Origin: Sordaria brevicollis
Lineage: Eukaryota > Ascomycota > Sordariomycetes > Sordariales > Sordariaceae
Reading direction: 5' to 3'
Length of the DNA: 64,000 nt
NCBI GenBank assembly: GCA_033439795.1
Contig: JAUTDP010000010.1
Coordinates: 2,790,001-2,854,000 of the forward strand
Of this stretch, positions 34,202 to 45,273 are shown one piece after another. Made by a program: the position numbers and the translations under genes. Below the pieces are notes generated by a model. That model made no database searches. It was given only the letters and a program-made list of their open reading frames with translations, and was not told the origin of the DNA. The stretch's first letter is position 1, and each line of letters starts with the position of its first letter.

Positions 34202-34926
34202 ATGGGTCGAAAAGACAGGAATCCCATTTGGCGAGAAGCCAATATCTGGGAAAAGCCTGAACCCGAGCCTCCCCGCAGATACAGCACCTGGGCGACAACG
34301 ACAACATGGAGGACCAGCACTTGGGGCACCAACCACGATGTTGAGCCCGATATCGATCTCGAAGCTAGGACACAAGAACAGGAGCCAGAAGAGCACGAGG
34401 AGCACGAGGAGGAGGAACTGGATGTTCAAGATGAGAAAAAGAAGACCAAAAAGCGATCAGTATGGCGGTCGTTGGCGTGTGGGATGAAGGTAAGCATTTA
34501 TATGAGATATCCTAGCACTACACTAGCACTGGCCCCTACACCATTTCCCGAAACCACCCAGCCCTAGCCTGCGACATCCAGTTCATGAAGGGAAACCCGC
34601 TTTCCCCTGGATCGCCCATCTCCACCGTGGTTGCCTCTGCATTTCAGCGTCTCCTCCACCACTCAGAAGCGAGGAACCAGCGGGAAAAGGAGGCCCATCA
34701 TCACCAACCCATGTTTCGACTGCCATTCGACTGGACCCTTTTGAGGAAGACAAGGAAACATCAAGACAAGACATCTCGACCTTTTTGGATACAAGGGGTG
34801 GCGATGACACAGCCTCAACAGCCGCCCACGGATAGGTCTCACAGGAGGAGGCCCAAACAGGAAAATTCGAGGATGGGCAGGACCCAGACACAGACGAAGC
34901 TGAAGCAGGCCACCAGTCGGTGTTAG
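34202..34926 (+). CDS. Hypothetical charged, low-complexity protein
   Basis: Not recognised. A frame-consistent model joins 34202-34489 to 34582-34926 (GTAAGC donor, CAG acceptor, 92-nt intron) and gives 210 aa. The N-terminal part is rich in Trp/Thr (RRYSTW, TTTWRTSTW) and then very acidic (EEHEEHEEEEL), followed by a Lys/Arg stretch. The C-terminal part is basic and Gln/Arg-rich. The first exon has credible codon use. The second is less certain, because another plus frame also looks coding-like there until a TAG near 34834. It ends about 580 bp before the Sec9-like gene. Confidence 0.4.
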
Positions 34927-35503
34927 TGGTCATCATATTCTACGCCGCCATCAACATAACAACAACTCCTAAAAATGGCTGCTTATATATCCGCCAAAGA
35001 CCCGCAAGATCCGTCGGCACTTGCCCTCGCGATGGAAGCGTCACGGGTCTCCAAACTGCCCCTGCTGCTGGCTGCGTCCTGCAACCCGTCTATGATTTGA
35101 ACATGGGCTTCCCTTGCCGACAGGGTTACGACGCTTGTATTACGGGCCCCTTCCCCAATCACCACAGCTGTGCATCGGGCGGGCCACAGAACGGCCACAG
35201 GAGGGCCTCAGGAGGGATGCATGGAAAGCTGGAACACTCTTCAGACACCAGTCAGGACGCCTGGACTGTTCTTCTGTGGGAACTGCTTGCATCCCCTGTT
35301 TCCCTCATAAAGCACCACCCCCATGGATTATTCTCCCTAAAAACAAACTCTCCATCATCTTACTCCTTTTCTCCTTCCTCTCGTTCCAGTTCCACCACAT
35401 CTTGTCAATCACAACACATCAGTTTCCATCTCACTGGCACCTCCATCGTTCCAATAGACGCTTTTAATTGTACTAAGTATTGTAATCACCACAGTTTCCC
35501 AAA
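34927..35503. other. Upstream region of the Sec9-like gene
   Basis: 577 bp. It contains a 41-codon ATG frame (34975-35100), upstream of the SNARE ATG, which might be an uORF if the transcript starts far upstream. The 3' half is CT-rich, as is common near fungal transcription starts. Confidence 0.4.
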
Positions 35504-36918
35504 ATGGGCTGGTCATTCGGACGAAAGAAGAACAAGGAGGGTTCTGCCGCCGACTCGAACCCTTATGCCCAGCAACCGGCGGCCGATCCGTATGCCCACC
35601 AGTACGCGAGCCCTGCCCAGTCTCAGGCTACTCTTTCGAGCACTACCAGCAGCGGACCCCGTCCCGGTGGTCTTCCCTCCGGTCCGGCTCCGTACCACAA
35701 CAACCAAGCTCCTCCTCCTTACTCCGCCGGAGGTCCGGTTCAACAGCCGCCAGCTGCGGGAAGATACACGAACGAGAGGTTCGGCACCACGGATAGATAC
35801 GGTGACAACCGATATGATACTGCTTCTACGAGCAACTACAACCGCTATGAGCCCTCCGTCGACTCCAAGCAGAGCCAACTCTACAACAGTTCCAAGTACA
35901 GCTCGAACGCCTCGGCGAGTACTTCTGCTCAGCCATCCCCAGTGAAGCAGCACTACCCCGTTCAATATGGCGACAACAAGCAGCCTGGACAGTTCCCTCC
36001 TGATGGGCCTCAGGAATACCAGCCCACACCTCAAGAGATCTATGGCAACAAGTTTGGTGTGCCGGAGGAGGAACTCGACGAAGAACAAAAGCAGGAGCTG
36101 GAGGTGGACAGGACCAAGAATGACATCATGCGGACTCATCAGGAAAATCTCGAGAGTTTGAACAGGACCAACCAGCACCTTGACAACATTCTGGCTCTTG
36201 CCGGAAATGCGGTGGAGATGACGGCGAGGCAAGGAGAATCACTTGATAGAGTCGAGTTGAACTCCATCCAGGCCAGTAAGTCAATCAAGCTCGCTGCCCA
36301 AGAATCTTCACATGACATGGTGCTAACACTCTGCTACAGTCCGAAAAGCGGAGAAGGCTGGTGATACTACCAAGTACCTCGGCAAGTTGAACAGTCGTCC
36401 TTTCTTTGTTCCAGCTGTCAGCAGGAAAGGCCTTCGCGAGATGGACGAGAAGACAATCATGGATGAGAGCATGGAGAAGATGGAACGCCATAAGGCTCGG
36501 GCAGCACAGTACCAGGGCAGGCAGGCTGTCGAAGGGCTTCTGCCGGGACAGAGGAAGGGTCTCCTCGGCGCAAAGGCATCTAAGAAGTATGATGCGTTCG
36601 AGGTTGATGATGAGGCTCGCTCCAAGTTCACTTTTGAAGATGATGACGGACAGCAAGAAGCGATGCTGAAGCAACAGTTTGAGCATGAGAAGAATCTCAT
36701 GATGAAGATGGAGCAGGTCCATGGGATCAGCGTTGGTCTTGGACAGGCCATTGACAGGCAAAACCGCCAGGTCGACCGAATTACGGAGAATGTAAGTAGT
36801 TTTACTTCACTGTTCAGGATGTTTTGGAGAGCACTTTGTTTAACAATTTTTACAGCACGAGCGCACCGACGGGAAGCTCGTTAGAACAAGGGTTCAGCTG
36901 GATGCTATGCTTCGTTAA
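35504..36918 (+). CDS. sec9: Sec9/SNAP-25-family Qbc-SNARE
   Basis: 428-aa SNARE of the type that pairs with a syntaxin and a synaptobrevin for exocytosis at the plasma membrane. Exons 35504-36275, 36340-36791 and 36856-36918. The N-terminus (MGWSFGRKKN, then SNPYAQQPAADPY) resembles fungal Sec9 tails and continues as a 170-residue Gln/Pro/Tyr/Ser-rich disordered region. The Qb helix (about 203-257) ends in RQGESLDRVE with the zero-layer Gln243. The linker has LGKLNSRPFFVP, equivalent to the Sec9 LNxS segment. The Qc helix (about 369-428) has AIDRQNRQVDRITEN with zero-layer Gln398. No Cys is present, so there is no palmitoylation site, as in Sec9. The Qb helix departs from the canonical fungal Sec9 KQxSVASTRNAL pattern, so this may be a paralogue or divergent allele. 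Sec9 is the guarded partner of the patatin NLR PLP-1 in N. crassa, and PLP-1-like genes lie 27 kb away. Confidence 0.85.
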
Positions 36919-39900
36919 GCATAGCGCGTACATATCGCACAACATGGTTTTGGATTTTAGGGACAGGAACATGGGGAACTCTGGCGTTTCGGATGAGGGT
37001 TGGTTTTGATGTGTACCTGGCTTGTGTGTTATGGGTACCTACAACACACTCCAATCGTCCAAGTAACCAATTGTCTCCTTGGTTGGAACACTACGTATGT
37101 ACATGGCTTATGGAACTTGCCCTTAGCAGCATTGTGTTTACCTCCTTTCAGCAAACCATATGGAAAGTATGCTGTGCTTCTCCTTATTAGGGTTATTTGA
37201 TAAATAGATGTGTTTAATTCTTTTACTATATGTACCTGCGTGCTGCTGCTTGCTTCCATATGCGTGATCTTTGTCACCTAGGGTACGAAAAGGTACAAAG
37301 GAGTGTCATGACACTTTGCTCGTTTATGTTAAGAAAATATGATATGCCTACAACTCTTTGTCGGTAATGTGAAAGTATCAGGTACCTCGAGCGTATGTAA
37401 CTTCCCGTGAGCTCACTGTTTCTCAATAACAACTCTCAGTAGATCCGGTTGAAGAAACAAATAACCCAGATAATTAAGATGAAGACAAAACTACTACTTA
37501 CACTAAGCCGCCCTATCATACATACTGAGGACACGAAGAAAACCTAAGTATGTACCTGCCTGTCGATCTTCGTATGCTGTTGACCATGGCAAACACCAGT
37601 TATGGCTTCACTAGTGATAAATACTTTGTTTTCTTGTACTTGGTAAGTTGTCAATCATAACACATATGCCAATTTGAAGTGTCTGGGGGTAGGTAGCCAC
37701 ACTAAGTCTTTCATCCTGTGTGTGACATAGTTCTTATCACATCTAATACATCAGTGTATATTGACTCCTTTCTTTGTATTTAGAGTTTATTCAAGACCAT
37801 TAAAGTCTCATTTAACACTAGTTTGGTTCTCCCCTCAAGGCTTCCACTTAGCCTCTCTAGTCATTCCCATCCTAGTTCATTTACGTTTTATGTGCAGAAG
37901 TCTAACGTTTTCCCTAAGATGTTATGCGAGATATTCGATATATAATGCTAGATGTAGACTGGTCACGGCAAGGTCTGGGAAAAGACTTGTTGTGGATGAT
38001 GATATCTGATGATGGTTTGGGAAAAGATTAGCTACCTAGCTAGCTAGTCAGAAGTCCTCCGGGACTTTGTTTATGTAGTAGCAGTTAGGAAGGTTAATGG
38101 TAGGAGGCTATGACCGTGACGGTCGTAGTCATGGTGGTGGAAGTCCTACCACCAGCACTATTACTACCGCCTCAACCTGAACCGCATATTCGCTATCCTT
38201 CCTTACCACAGCCGTCAACAACCCAACCTCTACTATATAAGATCCCTCGTATCCCTAATATGTGCCACGTTTGCATTCAAATCATTAGCCTCCACAGCCA
38301 CCTGCTTCATCCTCTGCCTATTCATCAACACATCATAATGCACTTATCTTGTCTCCTCTGAACTCTCCAGCCTTTCAAACAACTCTTTAATAAACACTTC
38401 GTTACACAAACACTCCTCCTGTCTATAAACATCCGAAAACGAGCGTTCCGGCAATAACTCCTGCAGCGTTTTTCTTTGGTCCTTCTTTCATATTTTCATA
38501 CTCCTCATCCTCGTGAATTTTTCTCAATTTCATCTCGCTATGTTCGCGATGCCAGGCTTCCCACATCTTTTTAACCCTGGTGCGCGTAACCAACAGTTTT
38601 TGACGTTGTTCACGAAGCTCACGCCAGTTTTCTAAGAAGGTTTTTACCCGGCTTGTAAGCTCGCCCGGGATGGAGGTTGCGAAATATATCGTTATGTGTA
38701 TCTGTGCGGGTAGATGAAGAAGAAGAAAAAAAAGATGAAAAATCAGCCCAATGGGAGAAAAAGACTCGGTGGCAATCGGGAGGTTATTAGGATGATAGGG
38801 GTTGGTGCAAGACCTCCAGCGCTGCGGCAAGATAATAAGGGGCTTGAACTGAGCTTCTTCGACATGCCACATGAAAGACCTCGTTTGGTCTGTGTAACAT
38901 TCTTTATATCTTTTCAAGTAGTTAGGGATCTTTTTCACCTTTCACTTCTCTTTGAGAGGCGTTTGTGGTTCTTCCCGTTAAGTCTTTTGCTAATCGCTAT
39001 GCCTAAAGTTGCGAGCTAACATGCAATAGACATACCTTGAGTTGATATCTTAAGGCGTTTACAGGTAGTTACTTACGGATATCTTTCATCCTTTGATTGA
39101 GCGGTGATTCATTTGAACATGTCCGTCCAGAGCGTCAATATGCCATATCAATTTTTTTTGGATGTTTTTAAGAAAAACAATCAACTACATTATTCAATCT
39201 TGATAAGGTCTTATAAAGGTTAAGAAATCGGCTACAAAACGAAGAAAGCATTGCGGTGGTTAGAATGGATTTACCTATGACACTGTGGGTATCGTCAAAT
39301 GTCGCGATTATGGTGTGAGGATGGTAAGAAGACGACGACTCAGTTCTGCTCAGTAGAAGAGCTTTTCTGATACGATATTGTAGGAATGAAGTCGATTCTC
39401 TATTGGTGTTTCACCAACCACCAAGATCGAGAACTTGACCAGGTCATCGGCCACAACCAGGACACTCGGTCGCAGCTGAGGGCATTCCAAGTTTGGGCAA
39501 TTAAACAAACCGTCATCAGATCAGACAGTCCTCATTGTCACAAGAAAATAGGCTGTGGCGCACACCGTAAACTTCCCCTCACCCATTGGCGTCGTTATGT
39601 GCCGGGTGTTGCCGGAGGGTTGCGGAAGGGAGAGGCTTTAAGACATGAGCCGTCACCCTCATTCCTAACCACAACCCACCACCAAGTTTTCCTCCATTCT
39701 CTCCTATCACTGCAGAGAAACGCATACCTTTTCCTCCTACAAACCATGTTCATCACAATCTCCCACCACGAGGCATGGGATTCCAGTAGTCTAGTCCCGG
39801 CATTCAAACAGTGACACAGCAATGAATGAACCAAGCGGTGGCCGGGTAGATGACCATCCGGGCAACAACAACATAACAAAACACCGTAGATAGCAGGAGC

Positions 39901-40113
39901 AAGAAGATGGAGAAACCCACCTATAAGTATCCCCAAACTTGACCGGACTGAGAGCTAACTTTTTCCTTCCTCACCACCAGCCCTCTCATCTCCTCCACAG
40001 GTCTTAAAGCATCTTCAAGACTTCACTCTCTTTCGCTTCAAGCAAAAAGCAAAAACCACCACACTCACTTACCACAACAAACTTCATTCATTTTCAAACC
40101 CACAACCGCCAAA
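36919..40113. other. Gene-poor, AT-richer 3.2 kb spacer
   Basis: By eye the 37.0-39.3 kb part is richer in A/T than its surroundings and has no convincing gene. A minus-strand open stretch (38701-38423) after a CAG acceptor encodes a charged helix, but no upstream exon was found. The last 200 bp contain the promoter of the secreted protein. Confidence 0.4.
39922..39928 (+). promoter_or_regulatory. TATA-like box of the secreted protein gene
   Basis: TATAAGT about 190 bp before the ATG, followed by CT-rich sequence and CACCACACTCACTTACC near the likely start site. Confidence 0.45.
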
Positions 40114-41070
40114 ATGAAGTCCGCCACCCTCCTCTCCCTCGCCGCCCTCAGCGGCTCCACCCTCGCCGTCCCCATGATGGCCAACATGCAACAAGGCCAC
40201 GCAGTCGCGCACATCAACGCCGAAGCCCTCAAGAACAACCTCGAGACCGCCAAAGCCAACTCCATGCAGCACTCTAAGCGTCAAACCCAACCCAACACCG
40301 CCGTCCTCCCCCTCGCCGCCCCCTCCGGCGGCTCCGTCCCCTCCATCACCCTCACCGATCTCGACCGCGTCGTTTCTAGCGTCGGCGTCATCGTCAAGGG
40401 CGCCCAGGACGATCTCAAGAAGATTGACATCAAGGATCCCCAGGGCATTACTGGTATCCTCTCCCAGCTTTTGGGTAACACCACGAGGGCTATCCAGCAG
40501 GGGACTACCCGTATCAAGGCTAATCAGAAGGCTATGATCCTCCCCGTCGGTGGTCTCGGTGGGTGGGGTGTCGCTTCTGGCTTGGGAGGTCTGGGTGCGC
40601 TGGGTGGGTTGACCAACCTTAATGGGTTGGGCGGTGTCACCGCTTTGGGGGGTGTTACTAATGGACTGGCTGGTTTGACGGGTATTACTGGTCTTTTGAC
40701 TAGCTTGCTTAACACTGTTACTGGCTTGCTCGGTAACCTTCTTCAGCTTGGTGGTGGATCTCTCGGTGGTGAGGGTTCCGGTTTGGACCTCGGGTCTTTG
40801 ACTGACTTGGCGAACTTGAGCAACTTGCTCGCTGGCCTGACTGGTGGTGTCACTGGCACTTTGCCGCTTGGTGACTTGAGCAACCTGGCTGGTATCATCA
40901 GCCCGGATCTGCTGAACCAGCTTTTGAGCGGCGCTGGTGGTGTTGGTCAGCCGTTGGGCGTTGTCCAGAGCTTGGTGCAGGCTGTGCTGGATCTTGTGAA
41001 CAGCTTGTTGCCGGGTGTGTTGGGCGTTACTGGGCAGATCTCGGGGGGTGTTACTGTTGCTGCTCCTTAA
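40114..41070 (+). CDS. Secreted Gly/Leu-rich low-complexity protein
   Basis: 318 aa, single exon, family not recognised. A clear signal peptide (MKSATLLSLAALSGSTLA, cleavage likely after residue 18) is followed by a short pro-region ending at a Lys-Arg (55-56), a Kex2 site. The mature N-terminal part (60-140) has a helical, mixed-charge region with one NTT glycosylation site. Residues 145-318 are dominated by Gly, Leu, Val, Thr and Asn in irregular GGLxGL and LLxxLL runs with almost no charge. The codons are strongly C-ending at the start and the ATG context is CCAAAATG, both typical of well-expressed fungal genes. It could be a cell-wall or hydrophobic surface protein. There are too few cysteines for a hydrophobin. 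Confidence 0.85.
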   Translation: MKSATLLSLAALSGSTLAVPMMANMQQGHAVAHINAEALKNNLETAKANSMQHSKRQTQPNTAVLPLAAPSGGSVPSITLTDLDRVVSSVGVIVKGAQDDLKKIDIKDPQGITGILSQLLGNTTRAIQQGTTRIKANQKAMILPVGGLGGWGVASGLGGLGALGGLTNLNGLGGVTALGGVTNGLAGLTGITGLLTSLLNTVTGLLGNLLQLGGGSLGGEGSGLDLGSLTDLANLSNLLAGLTGGVTGTLPLGDLSNLAGIISPDLLNQLLSGAGGVGQPLGVVQSLVQAVLDLVNSLLPGVLGVTGQISGGVTVAAP

Positions 41071-42978
41071 GTGGTCGACCACCCACGGGTTGAGGTGAGC
41101 GTTGCTTGAGCTTGAGAGGTCTTTGGGCTTTTGATGGTTCTGGGCTGGGGGTGTTGATGGTGTCGCATGGGGGGGGAGAAAATGGTTTGGCGCGGTTTTT
41201 CCTTTCTATAATACTGGCAATAAGTTTTTGTTTTTGTCGATGCTTTTGTTCTGTGGAGGAGATGGGCGGCATAAGAGGGCCTTGACGTGGGAGAAGGGGA
41301 AAGTGTAATGACTTGAGTGTTTGTGGGTGTGTTGTTAGTTTTTGCTTTGAACAGAAAATATCAGGGGTTTTGCTCTTGCCTTTTTGTCCCTCTCGTGATA
41401 TAAAGTGTTGTTTGAATTGCCAGCGATGCTCACACCTAGGAAGCTGAATTCAACCATGATCTCGCATATCTACTAAAACTCTCAAAGTGCATACCGTAAA
41501 TGCGGTGGTCGAAAAAGATGAAAAACTAAAGTAAGAAAAAGACAAAAAAGGGTGTCCGATAGTCCCCCCGTAATTCCCGAAGGGAGATTCGAACGCTGTT
41601 GCTTCTAGGTAGGAGGGCAGGTTCGGATCGAGAGTGGCGCGCTCACCTCTTACCGCCTACGCTGTCCTATCCCACAGCCGGGTTCTGTGATTGTACCGTC
41701 CAAAGGTCGACCTTAAGTACCCAACCCAACGAATCCAATTGCATGGGTAAAGGTCGGGTCGGGCTGGGGGGTTTGATAGCTGACAGGTTCAATTCAAAAG
41801 GGTCCCAGGTTTGAGAGCCACTCAAGTCCAAATCATTCAGATCGTTCACGCGCGAGACGTTTCCGAGATTCTCAGATGTGCACCTGTTTCTTGTCTAATA
41901 GGACGACTTAGCAAAAAAAGAAGAAAAGAAAAGAATTTTGCACAGCAGGAATGGGAAGGTAAAAAGGCAAAGCTTTGAGAAACGCAGTCCCATCGAGCGT
42001 ATTCGCCCATTTGCGAACGTGTAAGTGTAGATAGATTAGTGGGCAATGAGGAAGGACCGAAGAACCAAGTTAATCGACACAGAACGGGGTACCTTAGGTA
42101 GAGAGACAAGAGCTCTGAGTGGTGTGGTACATGGTGCCGCCCTTCTCCTGTTGCGAGTGGTTCTGATCTAGGTAGACAAAACCTTTTCGACCCGGCCTGG
42201 TTCACGCTCCCCGATTGTTCATCAACATCGGATTCGTGAGGTTGACTTACTGAGCTTGTATCAGTGGCTTGTTTGCACTTCTCATGTATGGGCGAGACTT
42301 CACCACCCTAAAAAACCCGACGACAGCCTTTCAGGTTTCTGGACTCCGGTCTTGTCATAGACCGAACCGGTCATCCACGAAATCGTGGATGACAGTGAAT
42401 ATACTTCGGAAAGTTGGGTGATCCCATTGCCGCTGATCCAAGACCAAAGATGTTTGAGGGCGTTGTATAGGCTCCTTAGAGATGGACACCCCCTCATCAC
42501 CACCATCATCCCTCCTCGCACCTCTTCACCTAAGCCACAGATGTATCAACCAGCGACCAGATCAAGAAAATGATAAGCCGATCTGGTTGAATCGTCTCTT
42601 CACATATCCTCATACTCTACGGGCCTCATCCACAGCCAACCACGATAACCTCTCTTGATCCATTCCACCACCATTTTCGTCCATCAACACTCCCCTACCC
42701 CTCGGACATTTTCCATCAGTCCCACAGCCATGACAAGGCAAGCCAGCACACTCTTCTCCTTCACCTGAACTTGTCCCTCTGATCCACGATCACATCGCCC
42801 AGAATGGATGAGAATAGTCCAAAAAGATGGACACCAAGAAGTTCCATAAATATCACCAAAATACCCAGACAAATCTTCTCCTTTTTCCCTTCCCTCCTCG
42901 CCGCCGATACTTGATTACCACCACACTACCACCACGCATTCAGAACGACCATAACAAGGCTTACATTAACAAGATAAG
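41071..42978. other. Spacer before the RBR ligase gene
   Basis: 1.9 kb. It contains a near-perfect palindrome at 42371-42392 and a tRNA B-box-like TTCGAA near 41590 that does not fold. No gene is supported. Confidence 0.4.
42371..42392. repeat. 10-bp inverted repeat with 2-nt loop
   Basis: TCATCCACGA, AA, TCGTGGATGA: the arms are exactly complementary. It lies about 590 bp upstream of the RBR ligase ATG. It could be a dimeric-factor site or a hairpin. Confidence 0.7.
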
Positions 42979-45273
42979 ATGTTCCCCCGCCGCACCAACA
43001 ACGGAGAGGGCAGTAGTCGCGGGGGTGACCACCACCACCCGCGCCGACGTCCCCGCCGCATCATCGTCATAACAGAGGAGGAAGTTCACGGTCCTCCTCC
43101 AGGTTTTGATAGAAATCACAGGATGTTACCTCCCCCTCCCCATCCCCTCCCTCTCCCTCCCCCAATACCCCGAAACATCCATAACCCACCACAACTCCCC
43201 AGGCCTCCTCTCCCGCCCGTCGCCCCCATCAGAAGAGATCTCCCAAGAGTAGAACGAATCCTGGGCCACGCCCGGGAGATGCTTGGCCGTCGCAACAACA
43301 ACTTCCTCAACCGCATCGAGCGCGAGATGGCAATGGATCGGTTGGAAGCTCGTCAAGCAGAGCGGGAAGCGCAGCGCGCTAGGCAAGGAAGATTGCAGGA
43401 GGAGGCGTTGAGGCAGAGGAGGGAGGAGGAGAGGAGGCTGCGGGAGAGGGAGGCGGTGAGGAGGTTGGGGGAGCATTTGGAGGAGGTTGCTGGACGAGGT
43501 ATGTATACATTTCTTTCGTGGGGGGCGAGAAAAGGGGGGGGTGATACTGACTAACTGTACTGTGATGTAGTGGTTAGAGATCGTCAGCTGGATGAGGCGG
43601 TACCGGCCAGGGAAACTCCCGTCGAAGAGCGCCCGCGCCCAGCACCGGTCAGGGACAACAGAGCTCCAGCTCCAGCCCCAGGACTTCAAGTGCCCGCACC
43701 GGTACCGGCAGCACCAGTCGTCACCCTCCCGCCCACACGAGTACACACCGCAACGAACACCGCAACGACAACGACAACAGCACCTGGTTCCTCCTCCCCC
43801 CCTCCTCCTCCTCCTCCTCAGACCTCGTCCCCTGCGCCGTCTGCACCGAGCAATTCCCCCCCTCCCAAGTCCTCACCACCTCCTGCCATCCCTCACCGCA
43901 CCACTTCTGCCGCGACTGCCTCCGCTCCTTCTTCTCCAACGCCATGCAAGCCAACGTCTGGCGCAACGGCGACACTTTCCCGCCTACCTGCTGCGGAAAC
44001 CGGTTTTATATCCACGCCGACGATCTCGATCTCGATAGCGAGAGGGGGTCTCGTGAAGAAGTTCGAGCGCGCAACCTGCGGTTTCACCGGCTGCTCGGTG
44101 TGGAGATGTTCAGGGAGTACATGGCTCGTGTGGAGCAGGTTGCTATGGAGAGTGAGCATACGACTAGTAGAAGCACGCGATGTTCGAATCAGGAGTGTGG
44201 GTGGCTTGTTCCGGACCGGTTTATGGGGGTGGAGGGGCGGAGGGATAGCGAGGTTGTATGTCATCATTGTAGACAGGTGACGTGCGTTGTTTGCGAGGGG
44301 AGGGCGCATCGTGGTAGGTATCGGGAGCGGTGTCCGGGCCCGAGAAGGACGACGGAGGAGCAGAGGAGGCTGGAGGAGCGGGCGGAGGAACAGTTTAGGG
44401 AGTTGAGGAGGAGGGAGTTGTGGCAGACTTGTCCGACTTGTGAGGCGACGGTGGAGAGGAATGGGGGGTGTAATTTGATTCAGTGAGTACCCCCTTTCTA
44501 TGGGAGAGTAAGCCAGAGGGAAAGAATGTTGCTAACGGTCATAAAGTTGTATCAGATGTCTCACGTACTTCTGCTACCACTGCCGAACCGTCTATCCCAA
44601 CGGGCACTGGGATGCTGGCTTATGTCCCTGCCCCACGTTTGGGCCTGGCGATGCAGAGAGGCGGATGCAGGACAGGCGGGAGGCTGGTATCCCGGATCAT
44701 GTACCCGAAGGCGAGGAGGATGATTTCCTCCAGGGACGGGATCATCAGGGGCAGCTTGAGGATGGACATCATGGGGGCCATCACCATGATGATTGGCATC
44801 CCCGGGGTCATAACGACCACGAACGCGACGACCGGCATCGTCTGCGCCATCCGCATGATGATTGGGATCAGCATGTTCGGCACTTTGATGAGCATGACCT
44901 CCATGGTCACCGTGACCACGGCCATCACGACCACGCCCCTCACGACCCCAACCACCACCCCCACAACCACCACCCCCTCCACCCCCTCCCCGACGACTTC
45001 CTCCTCGACTTCCACCACCCCACAGACCACGACTTCTTCCACGGCGGCGACCACCGGGACATCCTCGACCACATCCCCGAGCGTCTGCTCAATCTTCCTA
45101 TCGAGGTAGATAGCGACCACGAGGGCTTCCCTGACGATAGGTTCTTCTTTGACCACGGATTCGGATTCGGGGACGGATTGGGGGAAGAGGAATATGATGA
45201 TTTTGGGGATGATGATATCAGGTTTGTTCTTGATGGGTTGGTGAGGAGGTATGGGGGGCATGGGGGGCATTGA
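42979..45273 (+). CDS. RBR (RING-IBR-RING) E3 ubiquitin ligase
   Basis: E3 ligase of the HHARI/Parkin class, which passes ubiquitin through a RING2 cysteine. A frame-consistent model uses 42979-43498, 43822-44482 and 44547-45273, 635 aa. Exon 1 is Pro-rich, then a Glu/Arg coiled coil. RING1 starts at PCAVCTEQF and continues with CHPSPHHFCRDCLRSFF. The IBR has CSNQECGW and VCHHCRQVTCVVC. RING2 reads TCPTCEATVERNGGCN, where the Cys after GG is the expected catalytic residue, then HCIRCLTYFCYHC. The C-terminal 170 residues are strikingly rich in His, Asp and Glu. The long first intron (43499-43821) contains a Pro/Ala/Thr-rich frame open after an acceptor at 43570, but it joins RING1 out of frame with no GT donor in the right phase. 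Substrate unknown. Confidence 0.82.

Noticed and set aside
38423..38701. Minus-strand helix-rich open stretch
   Set aside because: There is a good acceptor but no upstream exon or start could be joined in frame; it may be a relic.
40084..41082. 332-aa minus-strand frame opposite the secreted protein
   Set aside because: It is rich in Thr/Gln/Ser only because the sense strand is Gly/Leu/Val-rich; no start context or motif.
41570..41670. tRNA-like B-box (TTCGAA near 41590)
   Set aside because: The flanks do not pair as a T-stem and no acceptor stem, D-arm or A-box with proper spacing could be found on either strand.
43570..44280. Plus frame open through RING1 in the wrong phase
   Set aside because: It would encode only Pro/Thr/Ala and then random residues, whereas the other phase encodes the conserved zinc ligands.
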